This document shows, piece after piece, positions 1 to 7,532 of a stretch of 64,000 bases of DNA. The translations under genes were made by a program, and so were the position numbers. Position 1 is the first letter of the stretch, and each line of letters starts with the position of its first letter. The notes under the pieces are model-generated. The model had not been told where the DNA came from and did no database searches. It was given only the letters and a program-made list of their open reading frames with translations. The stretch spans positions 1 through 64,000 of the forward strand of contig JAJZSA010000003.1 in NCBI GenBank assembly GCA_021822115.1, in the 5' to 3' direction. The DNA is from Pseudomonadota bacterium. Lineage in GTDB: Bacteria > Pseudomonadota > Gammaproteobacteria > Burkholderiales > Gallionellaceae.

Positions 1-1173
1 AAACACATCTACAGCATCATCAACAAGATGCGCCGCAAGCAACTGGCCTTCGAGGATCTGTACGACGTGCGCGCGGTGCGCATCCTGGTGGACGACATCG
101 AGCAATGCTATGCCGCGCTGTCGGTGGTGCACGAACTGTGGCTGCCGATCCAGAAAGAGTTCGACGACTACATCGCACGCCCCAAGCCCAACGGCTACCG
201 CTCGCTGCACACCGCCGTGCTCGGTCCGCGCCGTCTGCCGGTGGAGGTGCAGATCCGCACGCAGCAGATGCACCACGATTCCGAACTCGGCGTGGCCGCG
301 CACTGGCGCTACAAGGAGAACAAGGGCAGCGAGAGCGGACTGGACGAGAAGGTGGCCTGGCTGCGCCAGGTGCTGGCATGGAAGGCCGAAATGGCCGACA
401 GCGGCGAGATGCAGGAACAGTTCAAGAACGAACTTCTGCAAGACCGCGTGTATGTATTGACCCCGCAAGGCAAGGTGATCGACCTGCCGCGCGGCGCGAC
501 CCCGGTGGATTTCGCCTACGTGCTGCATACCAACCTCGGTCACCGCACACGCGGCGCCAAGGTGGACGGCAGCATCGTGCCACTCAAATACAAATTGCAG
601 ACCGGCCAGCGCGTGGAGATCCTCACCGCAAAACAGGGCGGCCCCAGTCGCGACTGGGCCAACCCCCAGCTCGGCTATCTGAAGAGCGCGCGTTCGCGCG
701 CCAAGGTGCGCCACTGGTTCGCCGAACAGAACCTGGACGACAGCATCGCGCAGGGACGCGCCCTGCTGGAACGCGAACTGCACCGCATCGGCGTGAGCGA
801 CATCAATCAGGAGAAGCTGGCGCAGCAGTTGCGCTACAGCAAGCTGGACGACCTGCTCGCCGCACTGGGCCGCGATGAGTTGAAGCCGGCGCGCATCGCC
901 GCCGCCTTACAGCAGGAAGCGCCCGCCAAAGTCCTGCCGCAAAAAAGCGCCGCGCAAAAGAATGCGCCGCGCTCTGGCGCCGGCGGCGTGCTGATCGAAG
1001 GCGTGGGCGGGCTGACGGTACGCATGGCGAAATGCTGCAAGCCGGAAGCGCCGGATCACATCGTGGGTTACACCACCCGCCTCGGCATCACCTTGCACCG
1101 CGCGGATTGCGCTTTCGTGCAACGCATCCCGCAGGAAAAGCGCGACCGTCTGCTGGATGCCAAGTGGCGCTGA
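1..1173 (+). CDS. relA: RelA, (p)ppGpp synthetase I, 3' part only
   Basis: The reading frame is open from the first base, so the 5' part lies outside the window. The visible 390 residues begin inside the synthetase domain (EDLYDVRAVRIL, then PKPNGYRSLHT). The E-F-D-D motif just before YIARPKPNGY is the acidic EXDD signature of monofunctional RelA rather than the RXKD of SpoT/Rel. A TGS domain follows at about residues 148-208 and a zinc-finger-like domain (MAKCCKP, HRADC) at about 330-370. The protein makes ppGpp/pppGpp from GTP/GDP and ATP on stalled ribosomes. It stops directly after the zinc-finger domain (DAKWR) and so lacks the C-terminal ACT/RRM domain usual in RelA. The stop lies 3 bases from the convergent glutaredoxin-like gene. 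Confidence 0.93.
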   Translation, partial: KHIYSIINKMRRKQLAFEDLYDVRAVRILVDDIEQCYAALSVVHELWLPIQKEFDDYIARPKPNGYRSLHTAVLGPRRLPVEVQIRTQQMHHDSELGVAAHWRYKENKGSESGLDEKVAWLRQVLAWKAEMADSGEMQEQFKNELLQDRVYVLTPQGKVIDLPRGATPVDFAYVLHTNLGHRTRGAKVDGSIVPLKYKLQTGQRVEILTAKQGGPSRDWANPQLGYLKSARSRAKVRHWFAEQNLDDSIAQGRALLERELHRIGVSDINQEKLAQQLRYSKLDDLLAALGRDELKPARIAAALQQEAPAKVLPQKSAAQKNAPRSGAGGVLIEGVGGLTVRMAKCCKPEAPDHIVGYTTRLGITLHRADCAFVQRIPQEKRDRLLDAKWR

Positions 1174-1176
1174 AGC

Positions 1177-1398
1177 TCACGCGCAGAAACGCCTGAGCAT
1201 CTGCGCATCGAACGGCCAGCCCAACTCGCTACCATCCGCCAGCCGGCGCAACACCGGGATGCGCGTGCCGTAACGTTCCAGCAACGCATCGTCATCCACG
1301 ATGTCCTGATGTTCGGCGACGATGCCGAGCTGCGCGAGCAAGGCTTGCGCCTGCTCGCACAGATGGCAATGCGAAGTGCCGTAGAGCACGTAAGCCAT
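1177..1398 (-). CDS. glutaredoxin-like thioredoxin-fold protein (DUF836 type)
   Basis: A 73-residue protein beginning MAYVLYGTSHCHLCEQA. The CHLC pair at residues 11 and 14 is a CxxC redox motif in the usual place after the first beta strand, and TRIPVLRR looks like the cis-proline (VPV/IPV) segment of the thioredoxin fold. Size and motif fit the short glutaredoxin family. Its ATG overlaps the stop of the upstream oxidoreductase gene (TGATG), so it is probably translationally coupled as the last gene of the pirin-YceI-OYE operon. Partner and substrate are unknown; a thiol-disulfide role is inferred from the motif only. Confidence 0.8.
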   Translation of the reverse strand: MAYVLYGTSHCHLCEQAQALLAQLGIVAEHQDIVDDDALLERYGTRIPVLRRLADGSELGWPFDAQMLRRFCA

Positions 1399-2465
1399 CA
1401 GTAGTCGGTATAGCCTTTGGCGCCCGGCGTATAGAACGTGGCAGGATCGACCGGCGTCCATGCGCCACCGCTTTGCAACTTGCTCACCAGATCCGGGTTG
1501 GAGATGAACGGACGGCCGAAGGCAACCAGATCCCCCTTCTGCGCATCGAGATCGGCATTGGCACGCGCCGCATCGTATCCGCCGGAGAGGATGTACTTAC
1601 CCTTGAAGTTGGCGCGTATCTTGGCCTTCAATTCCGGGCTGACTTCGGGGGCGCCCATCGAGCTGTGATCGACGATGTGGATGTACACCAGACCGATCTC
1701 GTTCAACGCCTCGACCAGGCGCAGATACAGCGCGTCCATCTTGGCATCCGGCCGCATGTCGTTGAACACGCCATAGGGCGAGATGCGCATGCCGATGCGC
1801 TCGGCGCCGATGGCGGCGGCGCTGGCCTTGGCCACTTCCACCGCAAAACGGATGCGGTTCTCCACGCTGCCGCCCCACTGGTCGTCGCGCTGGTTGCTGG
1901 CCGTGTTGAGGAACTGGTCGATGAGATAACCGTTCGCGGCGTGCAGCTCCACGCCATCGAAACCGGCGTCGATGGCGTTCCTGGCTGCCTGCGCATATTC
2001 GGCGATGGTCGCCGCGATCTCGTCTTCCGTCATCGCGGCCGGCACCGGGTAGGGCTGCATGCCCTGGCTATCGGTCCACACCTCGCCCGACATGGCGATG
2101 GCAGAAGGCGCCAGGATCTTGCTGCCGGCTGGCATGTTGGCGGCATGGCTGACGCGGCCGGTGTGCATCAGTTGCACATAGGTCTTGCCGCCCTTGGCAT
2201 GCACGGCATCGTTCACCCGTTTCCAACCCGCCACCTGCTGCGCGCTGAACAAGCCCGGGAGGCGCGCATAGCCGAGGCCGTTGGGAGAAGGCGAGACACC
2301 TTCGCTGATGAGCAGCCCGGCAGCGGCACGCTGCGCGTAATACTGCTCCATCAGTTCGTTCGGCACGTTACCGATGGCGCGACTGCGTGTCATCGGCGCC
2401 ATCACGATGCGATTGCCCAACTGCAATTTTCCCAGGCTGGTCGGGGTGAACAATGTCTGTGTCAT
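1398..2465 (-). CDS. Old Yellow Enzyme family FMN-dependent ene-reductase (NemA-like)
   Basis: A 355-residue TIM-barrel flavoprotein. N-terminal FTPTSLGKLQLGNRIVMAPM and the MTRSRA segment are typical of classical OYEs, HAANGYLIDQFL carries the conserved H-x-x-N substrate-anion-binding pair, and SGGYD with FGRPFISNPDL forms the phosphate-binding end of the barrel. The family reduces activated C=C bonds, nitro-esters or N-ethylmaleimide with NAD(P)H. The start has an AAGGA ribosome-binding site. It sits 34 bp downstream of a YceI gene and overlaps the glutaredoxin-like gene, so it belongs to an operon that seems to deal with electrophile or quinone stress. Physiological substrate unknown. Confidence 0.9.
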   Translation of the reverse strand: MTQTLFTPTSLGKLQLGNRIVMAPMTRSRAIGNVPNELMEQYYAQRAAAGLLISEGVSPSPNGLGYARLPGLFSAQQVAGWKRVNDAVHAKGGKTYVQLMHTGRVSHAANMPAGSKILAPSAIAMSGEVWTDSQGMQPYPVPAAMTEDEIAATIAEYAQAARNAIDAGFDGVELHAANGYLIDQFLNTASNQRDDQWGGSVENRIRFAVEVAKASAAAIGAERIGMRISPYGVFNDMRPDAKMDALYLRLVEALNEIGLVYIHIVDHSSMGAPEVSPELKAKIRANFKGKYILSGGYDAARANADLDAQKGDLVAFGRPFISNPDLVSKLQSGGAWTPVDPATFYTPGAKGYTDY

Positions 2466-2499
2466 GCGTTTTCCTTATCTTTGATTGCGTATTTCATGC

Positions 2500-3066
2500 T
2501 CATTGCTTGATGGCTTCGACCGGCAGGGTCAGCGTGACCTCGTCGCTGACGTAAGGCACGTTCTTGCCCATGTTGAAGTCGGAGCGCTTCACCTGCGCAG
2601 TGGCGGTCACCCCGCAGGCGTCCTTCTTCACCATCGGGTGTGGCATGCACAGGAAGGATTCCACCTTCAGCGTCACCGGCTTGGTCACGCCCTTGATGGT
2701 CAGTTTGCCTTCCACTTCGGCGACCTTGTCGCCGTCGAACTTCACCTTGTCCGATTTGAAAGTGATGGTCGGATACTTGGCGGTGTCGAAGTAGTCCTCG
2801 CCCTGGATATGCTCGTTGAACAGGGGGTAACCGGTATTCACCGATTTCGCGTCGATGGTCACATCGACGCTGCCTTTGTGCTTTGCGCGATCCAGCGTGA
2901 TGGTGCCGGCGATCTTGTCGAAGCGGCTGAGCTGCATGGAATAGCCGAAGTGGCTATACGAGAAACGCGGCATGCTGTGCGTGGGCTCGATGTTGTAGGT
3001 CTCCGGTGCAGCAAGAGCGGCGGCAGAGAACAGGGTGGCGAACAATGCGGTAGCGGTGCGTTTCAT
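2500..3066 (-). CDS. YceI-family periplasmic lipid-binding protein (copy 1)
   Basis: A 188-residue exported protein. A signal peptide (MKRTATALFATLFSAAALA, cleavage before APETYN) is followed by the YceI lipocalin-like barrel: YNIEPTHSMPRFSYSHFG, FDKIAGTITLD, GEDYFDTAKYPTITF and GVTKPVTLKV are all characteristic. The start at 3066 has an AGGAGAAA site; a longer reading frame would put the signal peptide inside the protein. Family members bind isoprenoid quinones or other amphiphiles in the periplasm. It lies 35 bp downstream of a second, diverged YceI gene. A role in carrying a quinone-like ligand is inferred. Confidence 0.93.
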   Translation of the reverse strand: MKRTATALFATLFSAAALAAPETYNIEPTHSMPRFSYSHFGYSMQLSRFDKIAGTITLDRAKHKGSVDVTIDAKSVNTGYPLFNEHIQGEDYFDTAKYPTITFKSDKVKFDGDKVAEVEGKLTIKGVTKPVTLKVESFLCMPHPMVKKDACGVTATAQVKRSDFNMGKNVPYVSDEVTLTLPVEAIKQ

Positions 3067-3101
3067 GGCTTTCTCCTTGGTGGTGGTTGGATGCTGCATG
3101 C

Positions 3102-3665
3102 TTACTTGTGCGTCGCAGGCTGCACGACGATATGGAAACGGATATGTATCTCATCGGCGACGGCGCTGACGTCCGCCCACTCGCCGGTGCCGATGGCGTA
3201 GTCCAGGCGCTTGATGTCCAGCGCGCCTTCGAACACGCCGCGCGCACCACTTGTCTGGAAGCTGACCGGCACTTGCACCGGCTGCGTATGTCCCTTGATG
3301 GTGAGTTTGCCGCTGGCGAGATAGCGCGCGCCGCCCAGTGCCTGCATACCGGTGGCGACGAAGCTGGCGCGCGGATGCGACTTGGCGTCGAACCACACGG
3401 CGCCCAGCACTTCGCCATTCGCCTCGGCCGATCCGGTATCGATGCTGGCGATGTCGATATCGATCTGCGCACGGGCTTGTGCCAGCCGCGCCGGATCGAA
3501 GTGCACCTGCGCCTGGAACTTGCCGAAGCTGCCGTCCATCGGCACACCCATCTGCGTGTAGGCGAATTGCACCCGACTCTCGCCCGGTAGCACCTGACCG
3601 TATTCCATGGCCTGCGCCATACCGCTGGACAGCAACATCAACATCGTCACGAATAATCTGCGCAT
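3102..3665 (-). CDS. YceI-family periplasmic protein (copy 2)
   Basis: A 187-residue protein starting at MRRLFVTMLMLLSSGMAQA, a clear signal peptide, with an exact AAGGAGGA ribosome-binding site. The mature part keeps the YceI plan (PGESRVQFAYTQMGVPMDGSF, GEVLGAVWFDAKSHPRASF, GKLTIKGHTQPVQV, HIRFHIVVQ) but is far diverged from copy 1. The tandem pair is therefore old, or it brings together two subfamilies with different ligands. It is the second gene of the operon after the pirin gene (13 bp spacing). The M at position 2 of its barrel (GVPM) fits the subgroup often found next to cytochrome b561-type YceI genes, but no b561 is present here. Confidence 0.88.
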   Translation of the reverse strand: MRRLFVTMLMLLSSGMAQAMEYGQVLPGESRVQFAYTQMGVPMDGSFGKFQAQVHFDPARLAQARAQIDIDIASIDTGSAEANGEVLGAVWFDAKSHPRASFVATGMQALGGARYLASGKLTIKGHTQPVQVPVSFQTSGARGVFEGALDIKRLDYAIGTGEWADVSAVADEIHIRFHIVVQPATHK

Positions 3666-3678
3666 CGTAGTGTCCTCC

Positions 3679-4539
3679 TTACGCAAAGCGGCCGCTGCGG
3701 TAATCGTCCAGTGCCTGATGGATCTCTTCCTGCGTATTCATCACGAAAGGACCGTATTGCACGATGGGTTCGTTGAGCGGTTTGCCTGCGATCAGGATCA
3801 GGCGCGCCCCTTCGTTGGCCACGATGCACACACCATCGGCCTCTTGAGCATTGCTCAAGATGCCCATGCGCTGCGCCGGTACCATCGTCTCTCCCACTTG
3901 CACCGCGCCGCGATACACATAGATGAACGCATTGTGCGTTGCCGGTATCTCAGTGGAGAAGTGCGCACCCGGCGGCAAGTGGATATCCAGATACAACGGC
4001 GCGGTGACTTCGCGCGTCATCGCACCGGCCACACCGTTGCTCTCTCCCGCGATGACACGCACCGTCACGCCCTCGGGCGAGGTGTACTCGGGGATCTCCG
4101 ACGCGGCGAAATCGCGGTACCAGGGCGCCGCCATCTTGTTCGCCGCTGGCAGATTGAGCCACAGCTGGAAACCTTCCATCAGACCATCCTCCTGCTCCGG
4201 GATCTCGGAATGGATGGCACCGCGCCCGGCGATCATCCATTGCATGCCGCCGTTCTCCAGCAAGCCTTCATGGCCGGCGCTGTCGCGATGGCGCATGCGT
4301 CCGGCCAGCATGTAGGTGATGGTCTCGAAGCCGCGATGCGGATGGTCGGGAAAACCGGCGATGTAATCGTCCGGATCGTCGCTGCCGAACGCGTCCAGCA
4401 TCAGGAACGGATCCAGACGGAGTTGCAGCCTGCCGGTCAACACACGCGTCAGCGTCACCCCCGCACCATCGGATGTCTGTACGCCCTGCACCACCGCTTC
4501 CACGGTGCGGGAGCGCGTCAATGTCTCGGTAGCAGTCAT
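3679..4539 (-). CDS. pirin family protein (bicupin)
   Basis: A 286-residue bicupin. The N-terminal cupin shows the pirin metal site: FPDHPHRGFETITYMLAG (two His plus Glu) and later GRGAIHSE (third His). DPFLMLDAFGSDDPDDY and PEQEDGLMEGFQLWLNLPA are pirin signatures. Bacterial pirins include quercetinase-type dioxygenases and redox-sensing regulators; which applies here cannot be told. I chose the second ATG (4539) because GAGG lies six bases before it, inside the first four codons of the longer alternative start at 4551. It is the first gene of the operon and is divergent from a LysR regulator, as pirin genes often are. Confidence 0.92.
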   Translation of the reverse strand: MTATETLTRSRTVEAVVQGVQTSDGAGVTLTRVLTGRLQLRLDPFLMLDAFGSDDPDDYIAGFPDHPHRGFETITYMLAGRMRHRDSAGHEGLLENGGMQWMIAGRGAIHSEIPEQEDGLMEGFQLWLNLPAANKMAAPWYRDFAASEIPEYTSPEGVTVRVIAGESNGVAGAMTREVTAPLYLDIHLPPGAHFSTEIPATHNAFIYVYRGAVQVGETMVPAQRMGILSNAQEADGVCIVANEGARLILIAGKPLNEPIVQYGPFVMNTQEEIHQALDDYRSGRFA

Positions 4540-4630
4540 GGTCGACCTCATAGTTGAGTTATTTGCTAGGCATCATATTGATGGCCACGTACTGGATAAA
4601 GCCCACTTTGCGAGATAGACTGTTCCACAA
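4540..4630. promoter_or_regulatory. divergent promoter region, pirin operon / LysR
   Basis: A region of about 90 bp separates the divergent pirin and LysR genes and must hold both promoters and the LysR operator. The position and size are typical for autoregulated LysR pairs. I see no single convincing T-N11-A palindrome, so no exact operator is claimed. Confidence 0.5.
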
Positions 4631-5533
4631 ATGGAACAAAAGAACCTATCCGCCGACGATATGCTGCTGTTCGCCACCATCGCCGACCAGGCGAGTCTGG
4701 TGCGCGCCGCCGCCGTGCTCGCCATGCCCAAAGCCACTGTCTCGCGCCGCCTGGGCAAGCTGGAAGAACGGCTCGGCCAACGTCTGCTCATCCGTACCAC
4801 TCGCCGCCTCACCCTCACCGAATTCGGACAGGAGTTCCTCGACCACTGCCGGCGCGTCACGGAAGAGATCACCGCCACTCAGGATTTCGTGCGCAGCCGC
4901 GATGCCCAGCCGCGCGGCAAGCTGCGGGTATCCATGCCGGAAGACTATGCGCGGCGCACCCTGTCGCGCGCACTGGCCACCTTCGCCGCCAGCTATCCCG
5001 AGATCGAACTGGAGCTCGACCTCAGTTCACGCCTGGTCGACCTGATCGGCGAACGTTTCGACCTCGCCATCCGCATGGGCGAACTCGCCGACGATTCCAC
5101 GCTGGTCGCGCGCAAACTGGACGTGCAGCACATCGCGCTCTACGCCAGCCCGATCTACCTCGCGCTGCACCCGGCCCCGCAGCATCCCGACGAGCTGCAT
5201 CGCCACACCTCGATACGCATGCTAGACCGCAATGGACAGGCACAGGGCTGGCGCCTCTCGCGCGGCAAGGAAACCTGGGCAAGCGTGCCGCCCGGGCGCA
5301 TGACCCTCAACTCCATCAGCGTCATCCAGCAACTACTGCTGGACGGTGCCGGCATCGGCATGCTGCCGGAACCATTCGCCGAAGAAGATGTACGCCAGAA
5401 AAGGCTGGTACGCATCCTGCCCGACTGGCACTTCCCCTCGGTCACCGCCTGGGCGGTGATGCCCATGCGCCGCTTCACACCGACCAAGACGCGGGTGTTC
5501 CTGGAACACCTGGCGCAAGCGCTGAAAGATTGA
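4631..5533 (+). CDS. LysR-family transcriptional regulator
   Basis: A 300-residue LTTR. The winged HTH is at residues 5-63 (LFATIADQASLVRAAAVL, KATVSRRLGKLEERLG, RLLIRTTRRLTLTE). The effector domain runs from about 90 to 295 with the usual PxELE beginning (YPEIELELDLS) and the GIGMLP segment near the end. It is of the AaeR/DsdC-like subgroup that commonly acts on an adjacent divergent gene set. Its likely target is the pirin-YceI-YceI-OYE-glutaredoxin operon. The start has no strong ribosome-binding site. A rho-independent terminator follows at once. Confidence 0.92.
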   Translation: MEQKNLSADDMLLFATIADQASLVRAAAVLAMPKATVSRRLGKLEERLGQRLLIRTTRRLTLTEFGQEFLDHCRRVTEEITATQDFVRSRDAQPRGKLRVSMPEDYARRTLSRALATFAASYPEIELELDLSSRLVDLIGERFDLAIRMGELADDSTLVARKLDVQHIALYASPIYLALHPAPQHPDELHRHTSIRMLDRNGQAQGWRLSRGKETWASVPPGRMTLNSISVIQQLLLDGAGIGMLPEPFAEEDVRQKRLVRILPDWHFPSVTAWAVMPMRRFTPTKTRVFLEHLAQALKD

Positions 5534-5549
5534 TACGCAGAACGAACAA

Positions 5550-5580
5550 AAGCCCCGCATCGCTGCGAGGCTTCGTTTTT
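5550..5580 (+). terminator. rho-independent terminator of the LysR gene
   Basis: Stem AAGCC(c)CGCA / TGCG(a)GGCTT with a TCGC loop, then CGTTTTT. It ends two bases before the duplicated tRNA fragment, so it marks the edge of the original chromosome. Confidence 0.85.
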
Positions 5581-5581
5581 A

Positions 5582-5626
5582 TGGTGGGCCCTCCCGGACT
5601 TGAACCGGGGACCAAAGGATTATGAG
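5582..5626 (-). other. distal attachment site (att), 3' tRNA fragment
   Basis: A 45 bp exact copy of 9514-9558, the 3' end of the tRNA gene from the CCA end through the T arm to the anticodon loop (ends ..GGATTATGAG on the plus strand). After the repeat the sequence no longer matches tRNA. Such a copy at the far end of an integrase-bearing region is the hallmark of site-specific integration into a tRNA 3' end. Confidence 0.95.
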
Positions 5627-5763
5627 CCAACCCGACTTAATAGGGATGCGCGTTTAATCAATGCCTTGCATCACTCGCAATGAATGCAGGACAGCCACAG
5701 GAAGCGCATAAACATTGAGCGGTGTTTTTAACGTGGTTACGTTCTAGCTACAGAGGGGGTCAA

Positions 5764-5943
5764 ATGAAAATATTTCGCGTGGTGATTTTGGGATGGAGCA
5801 GGGTCTTGTCTTTTTTGCTTCGTTGGATGGTGCGTCTACACGTTCCGTCGGTGGTATTCGAGTTCGTATGCCTGTTGTTGTTTGTAAGGCCTACGGCGCG
5901 CCTTATGGGGCGATTTTTAGTGCCTTGTACTGGCGGTCGATGA
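5764..5943 (+). CDS. small hydrophobic cationic protein of the element
   Basis: A 59-residue frame starting MKIFRVVILGWSRVLSFLLRW, with a strong AGAGGGGG site 6-8 bases upstream, nearly the same as the site before the 53-residue gene at 7371. Two hydrophobic stretches (VVILGWSRVLSFLL; VVFEFVCLLLFV) are flanked by Arg/Lys, as in short membrane or lysis-type peptides. It is the first gene inside the element. I recognise no family. A membrane role is inferred from composition only, and the frame could be fortuitous. Confidence 0.45.
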   Translation: MKIFRVVILGWSRVLSFLLRWMVRLHVPSVVFEFVCLLLFVRPTARLMGRFLVPCTGGR

Positions 5944-5975
5944 GCGCCCAGGGCGTACCTCTGCACAGACATGCG

Positions 5976-5999
5976 CCGCCAGCCCGAGAGGGGTGGCGG
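5976..5999. other. hairpin (CCGCCA..CCC / GGG..TGGCGG)
   Basis: Six plus three base pairs with one G-G mismatch and a GAGA tetraloop. It is not followed by a T tract on the plus strand. Possible single- or double-strand origin element or transcript end of the small hydrophobic gene. Confidence 0.5.
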
Positions 6000-6160
6000 G
6001 GTTTCGTGTGTCGTTTACAAGAGCATGTAGGAGCGTTTAGGCGGGTCGTCCCCGCCTGCGACGATGCGAGTGCGTCTAACTCGTTGCATAAGTCTCACAA
6101 TGGGTTCGCGGGTTCGTTGCGCCGCCGCGGTCTGGCGGGCCGGACTTGTACGGCACGGCG

Positions 6161-6179
6161 GGCCGCGCGAAGCGCGGCC
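6161..6179. other. perfect hairpin GGCCGCGC-GAA-GCGCGGCC
   Basis: Eight perfect G/C pairs closed by a GAA triloop, a very stable single-strand DNA or RNA structure. It sits directly before the CTTG-containing segment that resembles HUH nick sites. Confidence 0.6.
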
Positions 6180-6290
6180 GCTTAACTTGTAATACGGATA
6201 CTTGAGAACCACGCAGCATGAAACGCAAGTTCGGTGCTGATTCGGAGATTATTGATAGATCAGGTTTGAAAGTATCAGCAGAAAAAAGTT

Positions 6291-6319
6291 GAGCCAGCAG
6301 GACGGCAATCCTCTGGCTC
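6291..6319. promoter_or_regulatory. hairpin in the rep leader
   Basis: GAGCCAG(c)AGGA / TCCT CTGGCTC with a CGGCAA loop: 11 pairs with one bulge. It ends about 20 bases before the AAAGGAG ribosome-binding site of rep and could modulate its transcription or translation. Confidence 0.5.
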
Positions 6320-6355
6320 TGTCTCGGAAGTCATATTTGAAAGGAGCATTCCAAG

Positions 6356-7357
6356 ATGGGAAGGACATTACGTCAACGTTGGGACACAGTCAATGACTGC
6401 CCCTCAACTGCGCCAATTAATAGAACGCTGGAAGAAAAGCGGCGTAGGCAGGCTGAGGCCGTGCCGATTCCAGAATTTTGGGCGAAGGTGGTTCGACTTC
6501 CGCACGGACAAACTGAAGTCAGCGTTACACCTGCCAACAAGACAGCAATCATTAATCTTCGCATGGGGTTCAATCCCCTCCTTGACTGTCCGCGTAAACA
6601 GCGGACGCCAGAGGAACAAGCGGAACGCGATAAAGAAAACCGTGCGCGCGCAACAAAAAAAGCGCGGCAAAATGTCCGGTATCTGGTCAAGTCTATTGCT
6701 GCCGACCACATGCTTACATTTAGCTATCGTGAGAATGTGACGGATCGTGCAAAGGTGGCCGCAGACTGGAAAAGATTTGTTCGACTGTTCAGGAAGCGTC
6801 ATCCTGATTGGCGTTATGTCACAGTTCGAGAGATCCAGGAGCGCGGCTCTTTTCATTTACATGTTGCCGTATCTGGAAAACAGGATATACGCTGGCTTTT
6901 GCGTTGTTGGTTGATTGCCATAGGACAGCCATTAGAGGATGTAAATACGTGGCTTGTAGGTGGCGCAAAACTCGCGGAAAGGTCTTTAGGTGCTGTTAAT
7001 GTACAGGCTCCTAATCGGCGTTGGGGTGGCACACAGAGACAGTGGAAGCGCGACAAGCTGGCTGGTTATCTAACCAAATATATTGGAAAGGAGTTTGAAG
7101 AGTCCGAAAAGTACTCTAAGAAGTATTGGCACTCGGACAATTGTGAGCACCCGATAGTTGAGCGATTCTGGTTGCGTGCAAAGGGGTTCGCGCAAGCCGT
7201 AGCAGAAGCTCATGACATAGTTTATTTTACTGGCGCAACCTCCATGAGCATGTGGGGCGATCATGCAGCGGGTGTTATTTGGATTACGGGAGAGACTGCG
7301 CGTGATAGATTGGGGCAGTGCTCGAGCGGCAATATAGATGTAAATTTTGCTGATTAA
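6356..7357 (+). CDS. HUH-endonuclease replication initiator (rolling-circle Rep)
   Basis: A 333-residue protein with AAAGGAG before its ATG. Three Rep motifs stand in order: motif 1 DHMLTFSYREN (residues 117-126), the HUH metal motif SFHLHVAV (H167, H169), and motif 3 GYLTKYIGKE with two tyrosines four apart (Y238, Y242) and K241. The Y-x-x-K-Y arrangement is that of the phiX174 gpA and inovirus/microvirus-type superfamily, which nicks one strand at an origin, stays covalently bound to the 5' end and starts rolling-circle replication. The N-terminal 100 residues are highly charged. It gives the element an autonomous circular ssDNA/dsDNA stage after excision. No helicase domain is present, so a host Rep/UvrD helicase would be needed. 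Confidence 0.85.
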   Translation: MGRTLRQRWDTVNDCPSTAPINRTLEEKRRRQAEAVPIPEFWAKVVRLPHGQTEVSVTPANKTAIINLRMGFNPLLDCPRKQRTPEEQAERDKENRARATKKARQNVRYLVKSIAADHMLTFSYRENVTDRAKVAADWKRFVRLFRKRHPDWRYVTVREIQERGSFHLHVAVSGKQDIRWLLRCWLIAIGQPLEDVNTWLVGGAKLAERSLGAVNVQAPNRRWGGTQRQWKRDKLAGYLTKYIGKEFEESEKYSKKYWHSDNCEHPIVERFWLRAKGFAQAVAEAHDIVYFTGATSMSMWGDHAAGVIWITGETARDRLGQCSSGNIDVNFAD

Positions 7358-7370
7358 ATGAGGGGGAAAT

Positions 7371-7532
7371 ATGCAATTCGAAGTTTGCTTTCTAAATGAT
7401 CTGGATGATGAGTCTGAAGATTTCGATGCTCAGTTTATCGAAGCTCCTTCGTGGTTAATGGCACTACAAAAAGCTGAAGCGATGGCTCTTGCTAAGAAGA
7501 AGTATCTTGCCCAGTTGGTTCGACTTGAGTAG
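7371..7532 (+). CDS. small acidic/basic protein of the element, unknown
   Basis: A 53-residue frame, MQFEVCFLNDLDDESEDFDAQ through KKKYLAQLVRLE, beginning 13 bases after the rep stop with a GAGGGGG ribosome-binding site. The N half is acidic (LDDESEDFD) and the C half is an Ala/Lys helix (ALQKAEAMALAKKKYLAQL). Small proteins in this position of rolling-circle phages are often ssDNA-binding or copy-control proteins, but nothing here proves that. Not recognised. Confidence 0.6.
   Translation: MQFEVCFLNDLDDESEDFDAQFIEAPSWLMALQKAEAMALAKKKYLAQLVRLE

Larger units (their letters stand above)
5944..6355. other. noncoding, hairpin-rich region; candidate replication origin of the element
   Basis: About 410 bp without a convincing gene. 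It contains three strong hairpins (5976-5999, 6161-6179, 6291-6319), a direct repeat of GGCGGGCC at about 6134 and 6157, and two CTTG motifs just after the second hairpin: AACTTGTAATACGG (about 6184) and ATACTTGAGAACC (about 6198). HUH initiators of the phiX174/pC194 class nick after CTTG next to a hairpin, so this is the best candidate double-strand origin. A 24-codon frame (6218-6292, MKRKFGADSE...) precedes the third hairpin and may be a leader peptide or chance. Confidence 0.5.

Noticed and set aside
2500..3665. Adjacent YceI genes as one gene split by a frameshift
   Set aside because: Each has its own signal peptide, ribosome-binding site and full-length YceI domain, so they are two genes.
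5793..6185. 130-codon plus-strand frame in the element
   Set aside because: Arg/Ala-rich translation of a hairpin-filled GC region, overlapping the better-supported 59-residue frame; no good ribosome-binding site.
6218..6292. 24-codon frame before rep
   Set aside because: Too short and with a weak ribosome-binding site to call as a gene; mentioned only as a possible leader peptide.
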